DNA of 64,000 nucleotides from Streptomyces sp. SLBN-31 (GTDB taxonomy: Bacteria; Actinomycetota; Actinomycetes; Streptomycetales; Streptomycetaceae), in assembly GCF_006715395.1 (NCBI RefSeq), contig NZ_VFNC01000002.1:1426001-1490000 (forward strand), given 5' to 3'. The notes beneath the pieces were generated by a model, which worked only from the letters and a program-made list of their open reading frames with translations, ran no database searches and was not told where the DNA came from. Made by a program: the position numbers and the translations under genes. Of this stretch, positions 41,795-49,612 are shown piece by piece; the stretch's first letter is position 1, and each line of letters opens with the position of its first letter.

Positions 41795-42367
41795 TCAGCG
41801 CACCGGCGGGACGGATACGGTCAGCACGAACTCCACCGGGGTGGTCCCGGTGTTGCTGTAGCCGTGCGGGGCGTTGGCCTCGAAGGTGACGCTGGCTCCG
41901 GCCGGGACACGGTGTTCGGCGCCCTCGACGGTGAGGGTGAGTTCGCCCTCGGTCACATGGGCGAGCTCCACGGTGCCGGCGGGGTGCGGGTCCGAGACGC
42001 TGCCCTCGCCGGGCATCAGCCGCCACTCCCACATCTCCAGCGGGCCGGGCGCCTCGGTGCCCACGAGCAGCCGGCTGTAGCTGCCCGCGTCGGTGTGCCA
42101 CAGCCGTACCGCCTGGCCGGAGGGGACGATGCGGACCTTCGGGCCCTGTTCGTAGTCGAGCAGTGTGGTGACGCTGACCCCGAGCGCGTCGCCGATCTTG
42201 ACGACCGTGCCGATGCTGGGGTTGGTGCGGGCCTGCTCGATCTGGATGAGCATCCCGCGGCTGACCCCGGCGCGGGCCGCGAGGGTGTCCAGCGTGAAAC
42301 CGCGCTCGTTGCGCCAGCGCTTGACGTTGCGCGCGAGGGACTGGGTCAGCAGATCGAGATCCGACAC
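41795..42367 (-). CDS. XRE-family regulator with cupin domain
   Basis: 190 residues from the GTG at 42367; a TTG at 42400 would add 11 residues. N-terminal XRE helix-turn-helix (about 10-65: FTLDTLAARAGVSRGMLIQI, NPSIGTVVKIGDALGVSVT) and C-terminal cupin (about 110-188: DPHPAGTVELAHVTEGELTL, HRVPAGASVTFEANAPHGY). Such regulators often control an adjacent transporter. The divergent EamA gene with an AGTTCA-N6-TGAACT palindrome between them is the probable target. Confidence 0.92.
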   Translation of the reverse strand: MSDLDLLTQSLARNVKRWRNERGFTLDTLAARAGVSRGMLIQIEQARTNPSIGTVVKIGDALGVSVTTLLDYEQGPKVRIVPSGQAVRLWHTDAGSYSRLLVGTEAPGPLEMWEWRLMPGEGSVSDPHPAGTVELAHVTEGELTLTVEGAEHRVPAGASVTFEANAPHGYSNTGTTPVEFVLTVSVPPVR

Positions 42368-42415
42368 GTTCCGTCCAATGCCCTTGCCGGTCGAGGTCAA
42401 TATTCTGGATGACAG

Positions 42416-42433
42416 AGTTCACTCCATTGAACT
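42416..42433. promoter_or_regulatory. inverted repeat between XRE-cupin and EamA genes
   Basis: AGTTCA-N6-TGAACT, perfect 6-bp arms. A related shorter site GTTC-ACC-GAAC lies at 42454-42464, nearer the EamA start. Candidate operators of the XRE-cupin protein. Confidence 0.6.
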
Positions 42434-42482
42434 ACGGTGGGGTGCACCCGATCGTTCACCGAACTGTACTGCGAGGCAGACC

Positions 42483-43340
42483 GTGACAGCACTCTTCGCC
42501 CTGGCCACCAGCCTGCTGTGGGGCCTGGCCGACTTCGGCGGCGGACTGCTGACGCGACGTCTGCCCGCCCTCACCGTGGTCGTCGTCTCGCAGACGATCG
42601 CCGCCGCCGTGCTCGGTGCGATCGTGGCGGCCACGGGCGGCTGGTGCGAGGCCGGCCCGCGGCTGTGGTTCGCGTTCGCGGCGGGTCTGGCCGGCCCGGT
42701 GGCGATGATCGCGTTCTACAAGGCGCTCGCCATGGGCCCCATGGGCGTTGTCTCCCCGCTGGCCACGCTGAGCGTGGCGGTACCGGTCGGGGTGGGCCTC
42801 CTCCTCGGCGAGCGTCCCGGTCTGGTGCAGGTCGCGGGCATCGCGGTCGCCGTCGCCGGGGTCGTCCTGGCGGGCGGCCCGCAGCGCGGGGGCCCGGCCG
42901 TGCAGCGGCAGGCCATCCTGCTCACCCTGATCGCGGCGCTCGGTTTCGGCGCGGTGTTCGCGCTGATCGCGGAGGCCTCCACGACGGTCACCGGCCTGTT
43001 CCTCGCCCTCTTCGTGCAGCGACTGACGAATGTGGCCGCGGGCGGCATCGCCCTGTACGCCTCCGTGAAGCGGGGCGCCGAGGCTCTCCCCGAGGGCCAC
43101 TTCCCCTGGGCCTCCCTGCCGGCCCTCGGTTTCGTCGGGCTGGCGGACGTCGCGGCGAACGGCACCTACTCGGTCGCCGCCCAGCACGGACCGGTCACCG
43201 TGGCCGCCGTACTCGCCTCGCTCTACCCGGTGGTGACCGCCCTGGCCGCGCGTGGAGTGCTGCGGGAACGCCTGCGGGGCGTGCAGGCGGCGGGCGCCGG
43301 CCTCGCCCTGGTCGGCACGCTCCTGCTGGCGACGGGCTGA
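42483..43340 (+). CDS. EamA/DMT family transporter
   Basis: 285 residues, GTG at 42483. Nine to ten hydrophobic helices in two EamA halves (first FALATSLLWGLADFGGGLLT, middle ILLTLIAALGFGAVFALIAE, last GAGLALVGTLLLATG) with the YKALAMGPMGVVSPLATLSV signature. Probable exporter of an amino acid or other metabolite, plasma membrane. It is regulated, by inference, through the divergent XRE-cupin protein. It ends 9 bp from the converging acyltransferase. Confidence 0.92.
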   Translation: MTALFALATSLLWGLADFGGGLLTRRLPALTVVVVSQTIAAAVLGAIVAATGGWCEAGPRLWFAFAAGLAGPVAMIAFYKALAMGPMGVVSPLATLSVAVPVGVGLLLGERPGLVQVAGIAVAVAGVVLAGGPQRGGPAVQRQAILLTLIAALGFGAVFALIAEASTTVTGLFLALFVQRLTNVAAGGIALYASVKRGAEALPEGHFPWASLPALGFVGLADVAANGTYSVAAQHGPVTVAAVLASLYPVVTALAARGVLRERLRGVQAAGAGLALVGTLLLATG

Positions 43341-43349
43341 GCGGGCCCG

Positions 43350-44147
43350 TCAGGCGTCGGCGTCGAGTTGGGCGAGCCGGGCCACCGTCTCCTCGTCGAG
43401 TTCGGCGAGCCTCGCGGCCGTCTCCTCGTCCAGCGCCGAGAGGGCGCGCAGCTGCTCGGGCGTGATGTCGTCGGGCAGGGGCACCGGCGCCGGAGTCCTG
43501 AGCGGCGGCTGCCAGCCGTCCGCGGCCGTCCAGCGCCGTACGACACGGGCGGGCGCCCCGGCCACCACGGCATGGTCGGGCACCGCGCCCCTCACCACCG
43601 CGCCCGCGGCCACGACGACGTTCCGCCCGATCCGCGCGCCCGGCAGGATCACCGCGCCGGTGCCGATCCAGCAGCCCGGTCCTATCTCCACGGGCTCCAT
43701 CCGCGGCCACTGCTTGCCGATGGGCTCGTGCGGATCGTCGTACGAGTGGTTCGTCGAGGTCACGTACACGTACGGCCCGAAGTAGCAGTCGCTGCCGATG
43801 GTGACCGTCGTGTCGGCGATGACGTGGCTGCCGCGGCCCAGGACCACGCCGTCGCCGATGCGCAGGATCGGCTCGGGGCCGAGGTCCAGGTCGGGCATAA
43901 GGCCGGCGGTGAGCGTGACCTGTTCGCCGACGATGCAGTGGGAGCCCAGGTGGATCCAGGGTTCGCCGAAGACCGTGCCGAGCGGGAAGGCCAGGCGGGT
44001 GTGGGCGCCGATCGAGCCGAAGCGGAAGCGGCCGGGACTCTCGGCCGTCACCGACCCCGTGCGCTGCACCCAGGCCCAGCCCACGTGGACGGCGCGCTGT
44101 GTGAGGCGACGCCGCCAGGATGAGAACGTGTTCTTACTCTTCGGCAC
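43350..44147 (-). CDS. hexapeptide-repeat (left-handed beta-helix) acyltransferase
   Basis: 265 residues from a GTG at 44147 (an open frame extends to 44219). Hexapeptide turns span about 40-200: LGSHCIVGEQVTLTAG, IGDGVVLGRGSHVIADT, TIGSDCYFGPYVYV, TSTNHSYDDP with the catalytic-type His, and IGPGCWIGTGAVILPGARIG. It is related to sugar O-acetyltransferases and WcaF-like enzymes; the substrate is unknown. The C-terminal tail carries near-repeats LDEETAARLAE and LDEETVARLAQ, an acidic helical segment absent from most relatives. Confidence 0.88.
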   Translation of the reverse strand: MPKSKNTFSSWRRRLTQRAVHVGWAWVQRTGSVTAESPGRFRFGSIGAHTRLAFPLGTVFGEPWIHLGSHCIVGEQVTLTAGLMPDLDLGPEPILRIGDGVVLGRGSHVIADTTVTIGSDCYFGPYVYVTSTNHSYDDPHEPIGKQWPRMEPVEIGPGCWIGTGAVILPGARIGRNVVVAAGAVVRGAVPDHAVVAGAPARVVRRWTAADGWQPPLRTPAPVPLPDDITPEQLRALSALDEETAARLAELDEETVARLAQLDADA

Positions 44148-44288
44148 GCAGTCACCGTACTCAGCGCGCTGCGCGCCCATGAGGCCGTGGTGCTGTGATC
44201 TTCGCCCCACCGGGGGCACGGGCGACCCCCGCGCGGTTCACCCGTAGCGGATGAGGCGGCCGTGCCGCGGCGGTGGTGCGATGACCGG

Positions 44289-45113
44289 GTGACACTGCTC
44301 CGTCTCGTCGACCCCCGCCGCACGATAGAGCGCGCGGCGCGGTTCGGACTGTCCACCGCGGGTCAGGTGACGGACCGGCTGATCCGGACGCTGACGGCCG
44401 CCGTCGTCGACCGTCTCGACCTCGACGCCCTGGCCGGCCGCCTCGACGTGAACCGGGTCGCCGACCGGGTGGACGTGATGCGGGTCGCCGGCCGCGTCGA
44501 CATCGACGCGCTCGCGGACCAGGTGGACGTCGACCGCATCGTCGAGCGGGTGGACGTGAACCGGGTGGCCGCGCGGCTGGACGTGGAGGCGGTGGCGGGA
44601 CGGGTCGACCTGGACCGGATCGCGGAGCGCATCGACGTGGACCGGATCGCGGCGCGCATCGACGTCGACCGGGTCGCCGCGCGCCTGGACATCGACGGGG
44701 TGATCGCCCGGGTCGATCTGGTGACGCTCACCAGAGCCGTGCTGGAGGAGATCGACCTGGGCCGGATCGTGCGGGAGACCAGCGGCGGGATGGCCGACGA
44801 GACGGTCGACGCACTGCGGCTGCGGAGCGCACGGGCCGACCGCATGGTCAACCGCGTCGCCGACAGGCTGCTGCACAGACCGGCGCCGGAGACACCCCGG
44901 GCCGACGGCGACGGGCGCTCACACGTGCTGGAGCCGACACGGGCCGCCGACCAAGGGGGGGCGCACGCGCGGGAGACGAAACAGGTCGACGGCGACGCCG
45001 GGCCGCACGGGCGGGAGTCGGCTCTGGCCGACGGCGACGGCGACAGCGGGCAGCGCGTGCCGGACGCGGCCCGGGCGGACGGCCACGGGGGGTCGCTCGG
45101 ACCGGCGCCATGA
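44289..45113 (+). CDS. nonapeptide-repeat protein, partner of an RDD protein
   Basis: 274 residues, GTG at 44289 (alternative GTG at 44262). After a ~40-residue N-terminus come twelve 9-residue repeats (residues about 42-149, bases 44412-44735), consensus R-V/L-D-V-D-R-V/I-A-x. Then comes a conserved block EEIDLGRIVRETSGGMADET and ARADRMVNRVADRLLHRP. The last ~65 residues are disordered and rich in Asp, Gly and Ala. No membrane helix. It overlaps the RDD gene by 4 bp (ATGA); the pair is conserved in actinomycetes as far as I recall, with unknown function. The repeats probably form a regular helical or solenoid rod. Confidence 0.8.
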   Translation: MTLLRLVDPRRTIERAARFGLSTAGQVTDRLIRTLTAAVVDRLDLDALAGRLDVNRVADRVDVMRVAGRVDIDALADQVDVDRIVERVDVNRVAARLDVEAVAGRVDLDRIAERIDVDRIAARIDVDRVAARLDIDGVIARVDLVTLTRAVLEEIDLGRIVRETSGGMADETVDALRLRSARADRMVNRVADRLLHRPAPETPRADGDGRSHVLEPTRAADQGGAHARETKQVDGDAGPHGRESALADGDGDSGQRVPDAARADGHGGSLGPAP

Positions 45114-45559
45114 GCCGGGAGAGCCGGGATCGGAGCGCGTACGGCGATGTCGCCGGCGTCGTCACCCGGTGCCTGGCCGCCCTGGTGGACGTGCTGGTGG
45201 TGGCCGGCATCGGCCTGGCCGCGCAGTTCGTGTACGCGGGGTTCCGGCTGCTCGTCACCGGGCCGCCGTTCCGCATGCCCGACCTCGCCGACTGGCTGAC
45301 GGGCGTGGCCGGCTGGGTCCTCGCCGTGCTGTACCTGGCCGTCTGCTGGGCCTCGACCGGAGGCACCGTGGGCGACCGGCTGATGGGGCTCCGGGTCACC
45401 GGCCGCGGTGGCCGGCTGCTCGGCGTCCCGCGAGCGTTGCTGCGGGCCGTGCTGTGTCTCGTGTTCCCCGTCGGACTGTTCTGGATCCCCTTCAGCAGGC
45501 GCCGCGCGTCGCTCCAGGACGTCGCCGTGGCCACCTCTGTCCGCTACCACCGGTTCTGA
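45110..45559 (+). CDS. RDD family membrane protein
   Basis: 149 residues. RDD domain with three to four hydrophobic helices: TRCLAALVDVLVVAGIGLAA carries the first Arg and Asp, then WLTGVAGWVLAVLYLAVCW, GDRLMGLRVTGRGGRLL and ALLRAVLCLVFPVGLFWIPF with SRRRASLQDVAVATSV. The function of RDD proteins is mostly unknown; some affect transport or sodium homeostasis. It is translationally coupled to the nonapeptide-repeat protein, so the two probably act together at the membrane. Confidence 0.9.
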   Translation: MSRESRDRSAYGDVAGVVTRCLAALVDVLVVAGIGLAAQFVYAGFRLLVTGPPFRMPDLADWLTGVAGWVLAVLYLAVCWASTGGTVGDRLMGLRVTGRGGRLLGVPRALLRAVLCLVFPVGLFWIPFSRRRASLQDVAVATSVRYHRF

Positions 45560-45663
45560 CGCCGCCATCACCCGTGCGAGGTGACGCGGCGGCCCCGGTC
45601 CCGGAGTAGGAATCGTGTAAAGGGCCGCCTCCGGCGGCCGCCCCCCGGGACGGAGGTCCAGCC

Positions 45664-46083
45664 ATGGCCACGACGACCCCGAAACACCACCGTTCGGAAG
45701 GCGCCCTGGCCGCCGCGAGCGGTCTGACGGCGTTCGCCTGCGTGATGCTGATCATGTGCGGCATCCTCGACGTCTTCCGCGGCATCATGGCGATCGCGAA
45801 CGACGACGTCTTCGTCAACACCCGCAACTACGTGTTCCAGTTCGACCTGACCAGCTGGGGCTGGATCCATCTGGCCCTCGGCGTGATCGCCGTCGGCGTC
45901 GGCATCGGACTGGCCATGACGGCGACCTGGGCGCGGGTGATGGGCGTCGCCATCGCCTCGCTGCTGATCATCGCCAACTTCCTGTCCCTCCCGTACTACC
46001 CGTTCTGGTCGATGACCATGATCGCGCTGTACGGCTTCACCATCTGGGGCCTGTGCGTGGTGGAGCGGGACACGAGGTACTGA
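45664..46083 (+). CDS. DUF7144-like integral membrane protein
   Basis: 139 residues, ATG at 45664 with GACGGAGG upstream. Four hydrophobic helices (SGLTAFACVMLIMCGILDVF, IHLALGVIAVGVGIGLAM, VMGVAIASLLIIANFLSL, MTMIALYGFTIWGLCVV). The loop NDDVFVNTRNYVFQFDLTSW and the WGWIHLALG motif are typical of this small actinobacterial family. Function unknown. The gene sits immediately before a broken PPK2 gene. Confidence 0.8.
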   Translation: MATTTPKHHRSEGALAAASGLTAFACVMLIMCGILDVFRGIMAIANDDVFVNTRNYVFQFDLTSWGWIHLALGVIAVGVGIGLAMTATWARVMGVAIASLLIIANFLSLPYYPFWSMTMIALYGFTIWGLCVVERDTRY

Positions 46084-46102
46084 GAGCCGAGGACGGTGGC
46101 GC

Positions 46103-46365
46103 ATGTCGGACGAACGAGCCGAGCGGATCGCCGAGTTCATCGCCCCTCTGCGGGTGAAGCCGGGATCGGAGGTGGACCTCTCCACCGACTTCGATCCCGG
46201 CTTCAAGGCCGGCATCGGCGGCAAGGAGGACGGGCAGGAGCTGCTGCGCCCGGTGTCACGCTGCTGGCCGACTACCAGCGGCGGCCGGCCGCCGAAGACA
46301 CATACGGGGTGCTGATGTGTCTGCAGTCCCTGGACGCCGGCGGCAAGGACGGCACGATCCGGCAC
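46103..46365 (+). pseudogene. polyphosphate kinase 2 (PPK2) remnant, frameshifted and truncated
   Basis: The N-terminal ~50 codons read as PPK2 (AEFIAPLRVKPGSEVDLSTD, FDPGFKAGIGGKEDGQELLR). Near 46250 the frame breaks (GCGCCCGGT where an extra G would restore the frame) and the homology continues in another frame: GVTLLADYQRRPAAEDTYGV, LMCLQSLDAGGKDGTIRH, which includes the PPK2 Walker A (DAGGKDGTI). Homology stops at about 46365, so two thirds of the usual ~290 residues are gone. The gene must be non-functional. An active paralogue may exist elsewhere. Confidence 0.85.
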
Positions 46366-46481
46366 GCCCCACCCGACGGCACCCTAGAACACGGCCGGCA
46401 CCTGACGGACCCGCGCCCGGTGCCGTCCCGTCGTCGCTCATCGCCTACGGTGCGTGCTGTACCGACGAGGAGGAGAGACCG

Positions 46482-47015
46482 ATGACGCACGAGGCGCTGA
46501 TCACGGGTATCGGCGGCAGGGAGCCCAAGATCGACGGGGAGGCGTTCGTGGCGCCGACCGCTTCGGTGATCGGGGACGTGACGCTCGAGGCCGGTGCGAG
46601 TGTCTGGTACGGGGCGGTGCTGCGCGGCGACGTCGAGCGGATCTCCGTCGGCGCCCAGGCCAACATCCAGGACAACTGCACGCTGCACGCCGACCCCGGG
46701 TTCCCGGTGAGCATCGGGCAGCGGGTGTCGGTCGGGCACAACGCGGTGGTGCACGGGGCGACCGTCGGCGACGACTGTCTGGTCGGCATGGGGGCGACCG
46801 TGCTGAACGGCGCCGTGATCGGCGAGGGCTCGCTGGTCGCCGCGCAGGCGCTGGTGCCGCAGGGGATGCAGGTGCCGCCCGGCTCACTGGTCGCCGGTGT
46901 CCCCGCGAAGGTCAAGCGGCAGCTGACGGACGAGGAGCGCGAGGGCGTCACCCTCAACGGAACGCTGTACGCGTCACTCGCGACGGCCCACGGCGAGCTG
47001 TACGAGAAGCCGTAG
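46482..47015 (+). CDS. gamma-class carbonic anhydrase-like hexapeptide protein
   Basis: 177 residues, ATG at 46482 preceded by GAGGAGGAG, with TACGGT (46446-46451) as a candidate -10. Left-handed beta-helix with three metal-type His in NCTLHADPGF, VSVGHNAVVHGATV. DDCLVGMGATVLNGAVIGEG and a C-terminal helix LTDEEREGVTLNGTLYASLA follow. Related to YrdA/CaiE and gamma-carbonic anhydrase; whether it hydrates CO2 is unknown. Cytosolic trimer expected. Confidence 0.92.
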   Translation: MTHEALITGIGGREPKIDGEAFVAPTASVIGDVTLEAGASVWYGAVLRGDVERISVGAQANIQDNCTLHADPGFPVSIGQRVSVGHNAVVHGATVGDDCLVGMGATVLNGAVIGEGSLVAAQALVPQGMQVPPGSLVAGVPAKVKRQLTDEEREGVTLNGTLYASLATAHGELYEKP

Positions 47016-47018
47016 CCC

Positions 47019-47666
47019 TCAGTCGGCGGCCGGGACGGGCTCGGGCTCGGCCGCCTGCTGCTGTGCCGCCTTCTTCGCCCGGCGCCTGATGACCAGCATC
47101 GACGCCAGGCCGACGAGTACCGCGGCCACCAGACCCAGGTACGAGAAGCGCTTCAGCCAGTCCTCGGCGACGATGCCGACGTAGTAGATGACCGCCGTCG
47201 TGCCGCCGGCCCAGCAGATGCCGCCGAGGACGTTGGCGATCAGGAACTTCCAGTACGGCATGTGCAGCACACCGGCGAGCGGACCGGCGAAGATCCGCAG
47301 CAGGGCGATGAAGCGGCCGAAGAAGACGGCCCACATGCCCCACTTCTCGAAGGACCGCTCGGCCGTGGCCACGTGTCCCTCGCTGAAGTGCCTCGGGAAC
47401 TTCGCGCCCAGCCAGGCCAGCAGCGGCCGGCCGCCCTTGCGGCCGATGGCGTAGCCGATGGAGTCGCCGACGACGGCGCCGAGGGTGGCGCAGGCGCCGA
47501 GGATCACGGGGTTGACGCCCGAGTGCTGGGAGGACAGCAGGGCCGCCGAGACCAGGACGATCTCGCCGGGCAGCGGGATGCCCAGGCTCTCCAGACCGAT
47601 GACAAGCGCCACCACGGCGTAGACGGCCGCGGCGGGCACGGTGTCGAGCCACTCCTGGACGTGCAA
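47019..47666 (-). CDS. DedA family membrane protein
   Basis: 215 residues from a TTG at 47666 with GGGAGGA 8 bp upstream. SNARE-associated/VTT-type DedA protein: MHVQEWLDTVPAAAVYAVVA, ESLGIPLPGEIVLVSAALLS, DSIGYAIGRKGGRPLL, AERSFEKWGMWAVFFGRFIA, RIFAGPLAGVLHMPYWKFLI with the conserved Arg and Pro. DedA proteins help recycle lipid carriers or hold membrane potential. The C-terminus is Glu/Pro-rich. It has a strong hairpin upstream that isolates it from the esterase remnant. Confidence 0.93.
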   Translation of the reverse strand: MHVQEWLDTVPAAAVYAVVALVIGLESLGIPLPGEIVLVSAALLSSQHSGVNPVILGACATLGAVVGDSIGYAIGRKGGRPLLAWLGAKFPRHFSEGHVATAERSFEKWGMWAVFFGRFIALLRIFAGPLAGVLHMPYWKFLIANVLGGICWAGGTTAVIYYVGIVAEDWLKRFSYLGLVAAVLVGLASMLVIRRRAKKAAQQQAAEPEPVPAAD

Positions 47667-47705
47667 AGCCGGTTCCTCCCGGTTCGTAACCCTCGGTTCG
47701 CCGTG

Positions 47706-47742
47706 TTCCCGGCGTGCGCCGCACGGGGGCGCACGCCGGGAA
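47706..47742 (-). terminator. hairpin terminator after the esterase remnant
   Basis: Perfect 15-bp stem (TTCCCGGCGTGCGCC and its complement) with a 7-base loop, 11 bp beyond the remnant's stop on the minus strand. Confidence 0.85.
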
Positions 47743-47752
47743 GCCTACCGGG

Positions 47753-48430
47753 TCAGCCGGCGGCGAGGCGGTCCCAGAGGTCGCAGTGGTGTTCCTCGTG
47801 CGCGGTGGTGCTGAGGGTGTCACCGCCCTTGGAGGCTGTCTTGAGCGAGAGGACCACGCCCGGACCGGCGGGCATCGTCGGCTGTCCCGCCGCCCGCGGC
47901 ACGCCGTCCCGCACGAAGGATCCCCAGTACTGGATCATCTGCCGTGACAGCGCCCTGTGCTGCGCGTCGAACGGCGACTCGAGCCCGAAGTGCTTGAAGA
48001 GGTACTGGACCTCGTTGACGTGCGTCGCGCCGAAGTCGAAGTCGGTGTGCAGGTTGCGCAGGGAGGCGAAGGGCGGCGAGGTGCGGTCGGCGAACTCGTA
48101 CGAGTAGACCGGGCCGCGTGCCTTCAACAGGCCGTCGAGGCGCAGCGCGGCGCACGCGAAGACCGCGTCGCCCAGGGCGGTGGCGTATCCGACGGTCGGG
48201 GTCGGGTAGCCGGACAGCGGATAGCGGGCCAGGGCCTCTTCGCCGAAGTCGTCCCGCATGACCCGCGGATACTGTTCGGCGGTGAGCGGGCTGCCGGTCA
48301 GGTCGAACCGGGAGAACGCGAACAGCCGGCCCTCGTCCTCGTTCGCGCCGTTGATCACCGGCACCCGGGCCGCCGCGCCCTTCGCGAGCGCCTGCTCGGG
48401 CTGCACCGGAAGGAAGGCGCCGCCGGTCAC
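47753..48430 (-). pseudogene. type-B carboxylesterase, C-terminal remnant
   Basis: About 225 codons matching the C-terminal half of type-B carboxylesterases: VTGGAFLPVQPEQALAKGAA, VPVINGANEDEGRLFAF (acid residue), VYSYEFADRTSPPF, DFGATHVNEVQYLFKHFG (catalytic His), MIQYWGSFVRDGVP. The N-terminal half with the GxSxG serine is missing; upstream of 48430 the frame has no similarity to the family. A deletion has removed it, so the product cannot be an esterase. The original terminator hairpin is still present. Confidence 0.82.
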
Positions 48431-48544
48431 CGTAGCGCCCGACGTACACCTGCGGCACGGCGCCCCCCTCGCGCCGACCGGTGTCGCGGACGGCGGAATT
48501 GACGTTCCGTTCGGCACCACCGACGCGGCCGGCAACGAAGAGAG

Positions 48545-48574
48545 ACGGGGCCACCCCGAGAAGGGTGACCCCGT
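48545..48574 (-). terminator. hairpin terminator after the sigma/zinc-finger fusion gene
   Basis: 12-bp stem (ACGGGGCCACCC against GGGTGACCCCGT, one G-T type mismatch) with loop CGAGAA, 4 bp beyond the stop codon on the minus strand. Confidence 0.8.
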
Positions 48575-48577
48575 CGG

Positions 48578-49612
48578 CTAGTGGACCTGCGCTCCCCAGG
48601 TGGCATGGGGAGCCGGGACACCGTTGTCGTCGGACCAGCCCTTCGCCACGAGAACCGTCACCAGCAGGGCGAGTGCCGTCACTCCGACGCCCAGGGCGAT
48701 GACCGTGGCGCGCCTGGCCGAGGGAGCGGGGCGGTGGCGGCCGCCGCCCGGGGGCCGGGCGCCGGAGCGGCCCGGTCGCACCGTCCGGTCCCCGCCGCGT
48801 CCGGGCCGGGAGTCGAGATAGCGCTGTGCGCCCCAGCCGAGCACGGTCTCGGCGAGCAGCACGTCCAGGCCGTCCTCGAAATGACTGAGCTGCTCGGCGG
48901 CGTGCCGGCAGTAGCGGCACTGCGCCAGGTGCTGCTGGACGTCCGGGAGCAGGGCGCCCCCGCGACGTATCGGGACGTCGAGGAGCCGGTTGTAGAAGCG
49001 GCATTCCCGGCCGGGCGCGAGTTCCCGGTGGGCGCGTACACAGCCGACCCGGAATTGCTCGCGCGCCTGCTCCAGAGCGGCCGCCGCGGTGGACGCGTCC
49101 ACGCCCAGCAGACCGGCTGGTATGGTTATGGGTTCCGCCTCGACCTCGGTATGCCACAACAGGCATTGAGAGGCTCCCGGAACGGCCCTGAATGCCCGTT
49201 CGGCGAGCTGCCGCCTTTCGGGTGTCACGGACCGTGCGGCCCGCAGCCCCCGGCCGCCGGTCGGTTTGCGGAGTTCCGGCAGCACCAGGGAAATACGGTC
49301 GTCGGCGGCCCACTCCTTGACGGTCTCGCGCACCGCCATCAGAATTTGCGGCCGCAGTGCGCCGCCCGTCGGCCGGTCGAGCACCCGGTGGAATGCGGCG
49401 GCCGTGACCATGGACGCCGCGTCGTCCGTGCCGACGAGACAGACGACTGCGTAGTCATATGCCGCTCGCCAGTGCCTGGCCAGCAGCAACGCTCCCGCCC
49501 GGGCACCCGCGGCACCCTGGTTCAGCTGTGCGACGAGGTTGCGGTCGGACTCTCCCGGACCCGATCCGGGGCGCGGCGGATAAGGGGGACGTGGGGGGTA
49601 AGGCGATTGCAC
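48578..49612 (-). CDS. sigma-factor-like protein fused to a zinc-finger and membrane anchor
   Basis: 344 residues from a GTG at 49612 with GGAAGGA upstream (a TTG at 49630 is possible). Order of parts: Pro-rich PYPPRP repeats; a sigma2-like region (LLARHWRAAYDYAVVCLVG, DDAASMVTAAAFHRVL); a sigma4-like region (AFRAVPGASQCLLWHTEVEA, ITIPAGLLGVDASTAAAALE); an anti-sigma-type zinc motif with ECRFYNRLLD and VQQHLAQCRYCRHAAEQL (HxxxCxxC); a basic linker; and one membrane helix (VIALGVGVTALALLVTVLVA). It looks like an ECF sigma factor and its ZAS anti-sigma in one chain, with degenerate promoter-binding parts. Function unknown; membrane-held regulator is my inference. Confidence 0.7.
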   Translation of the reverse strand: MQSPYPPRPPYPPRPGSGPGESDRNLVAQLNQGAAGARAGALLLARHWRAAYDYAVVCLVGTDDAASMVTAAAFHRVLDRPTGGALRPQILMAVRETVKEWAADDRISLVLPELRKPTGGRGLRAARSVTPERRQLAERAFRAVPGASQCLLWHTEVEAEPITIPAGLLGVDASTAAAALEQAREQFRVGCVRAHRELAPGRECRFYNRLLDVPIRRGGALLPDVQQHLAQCRYCRHAAEQLSHFEDGLDVLLAETVLGWGAQRYLDSRPGRGGDRTVRPGRSGARPPGGGRHRPAPSARRATVIALGVGVTALALLVTVLVAKGWSDDNGVPAPHATWGAQVH

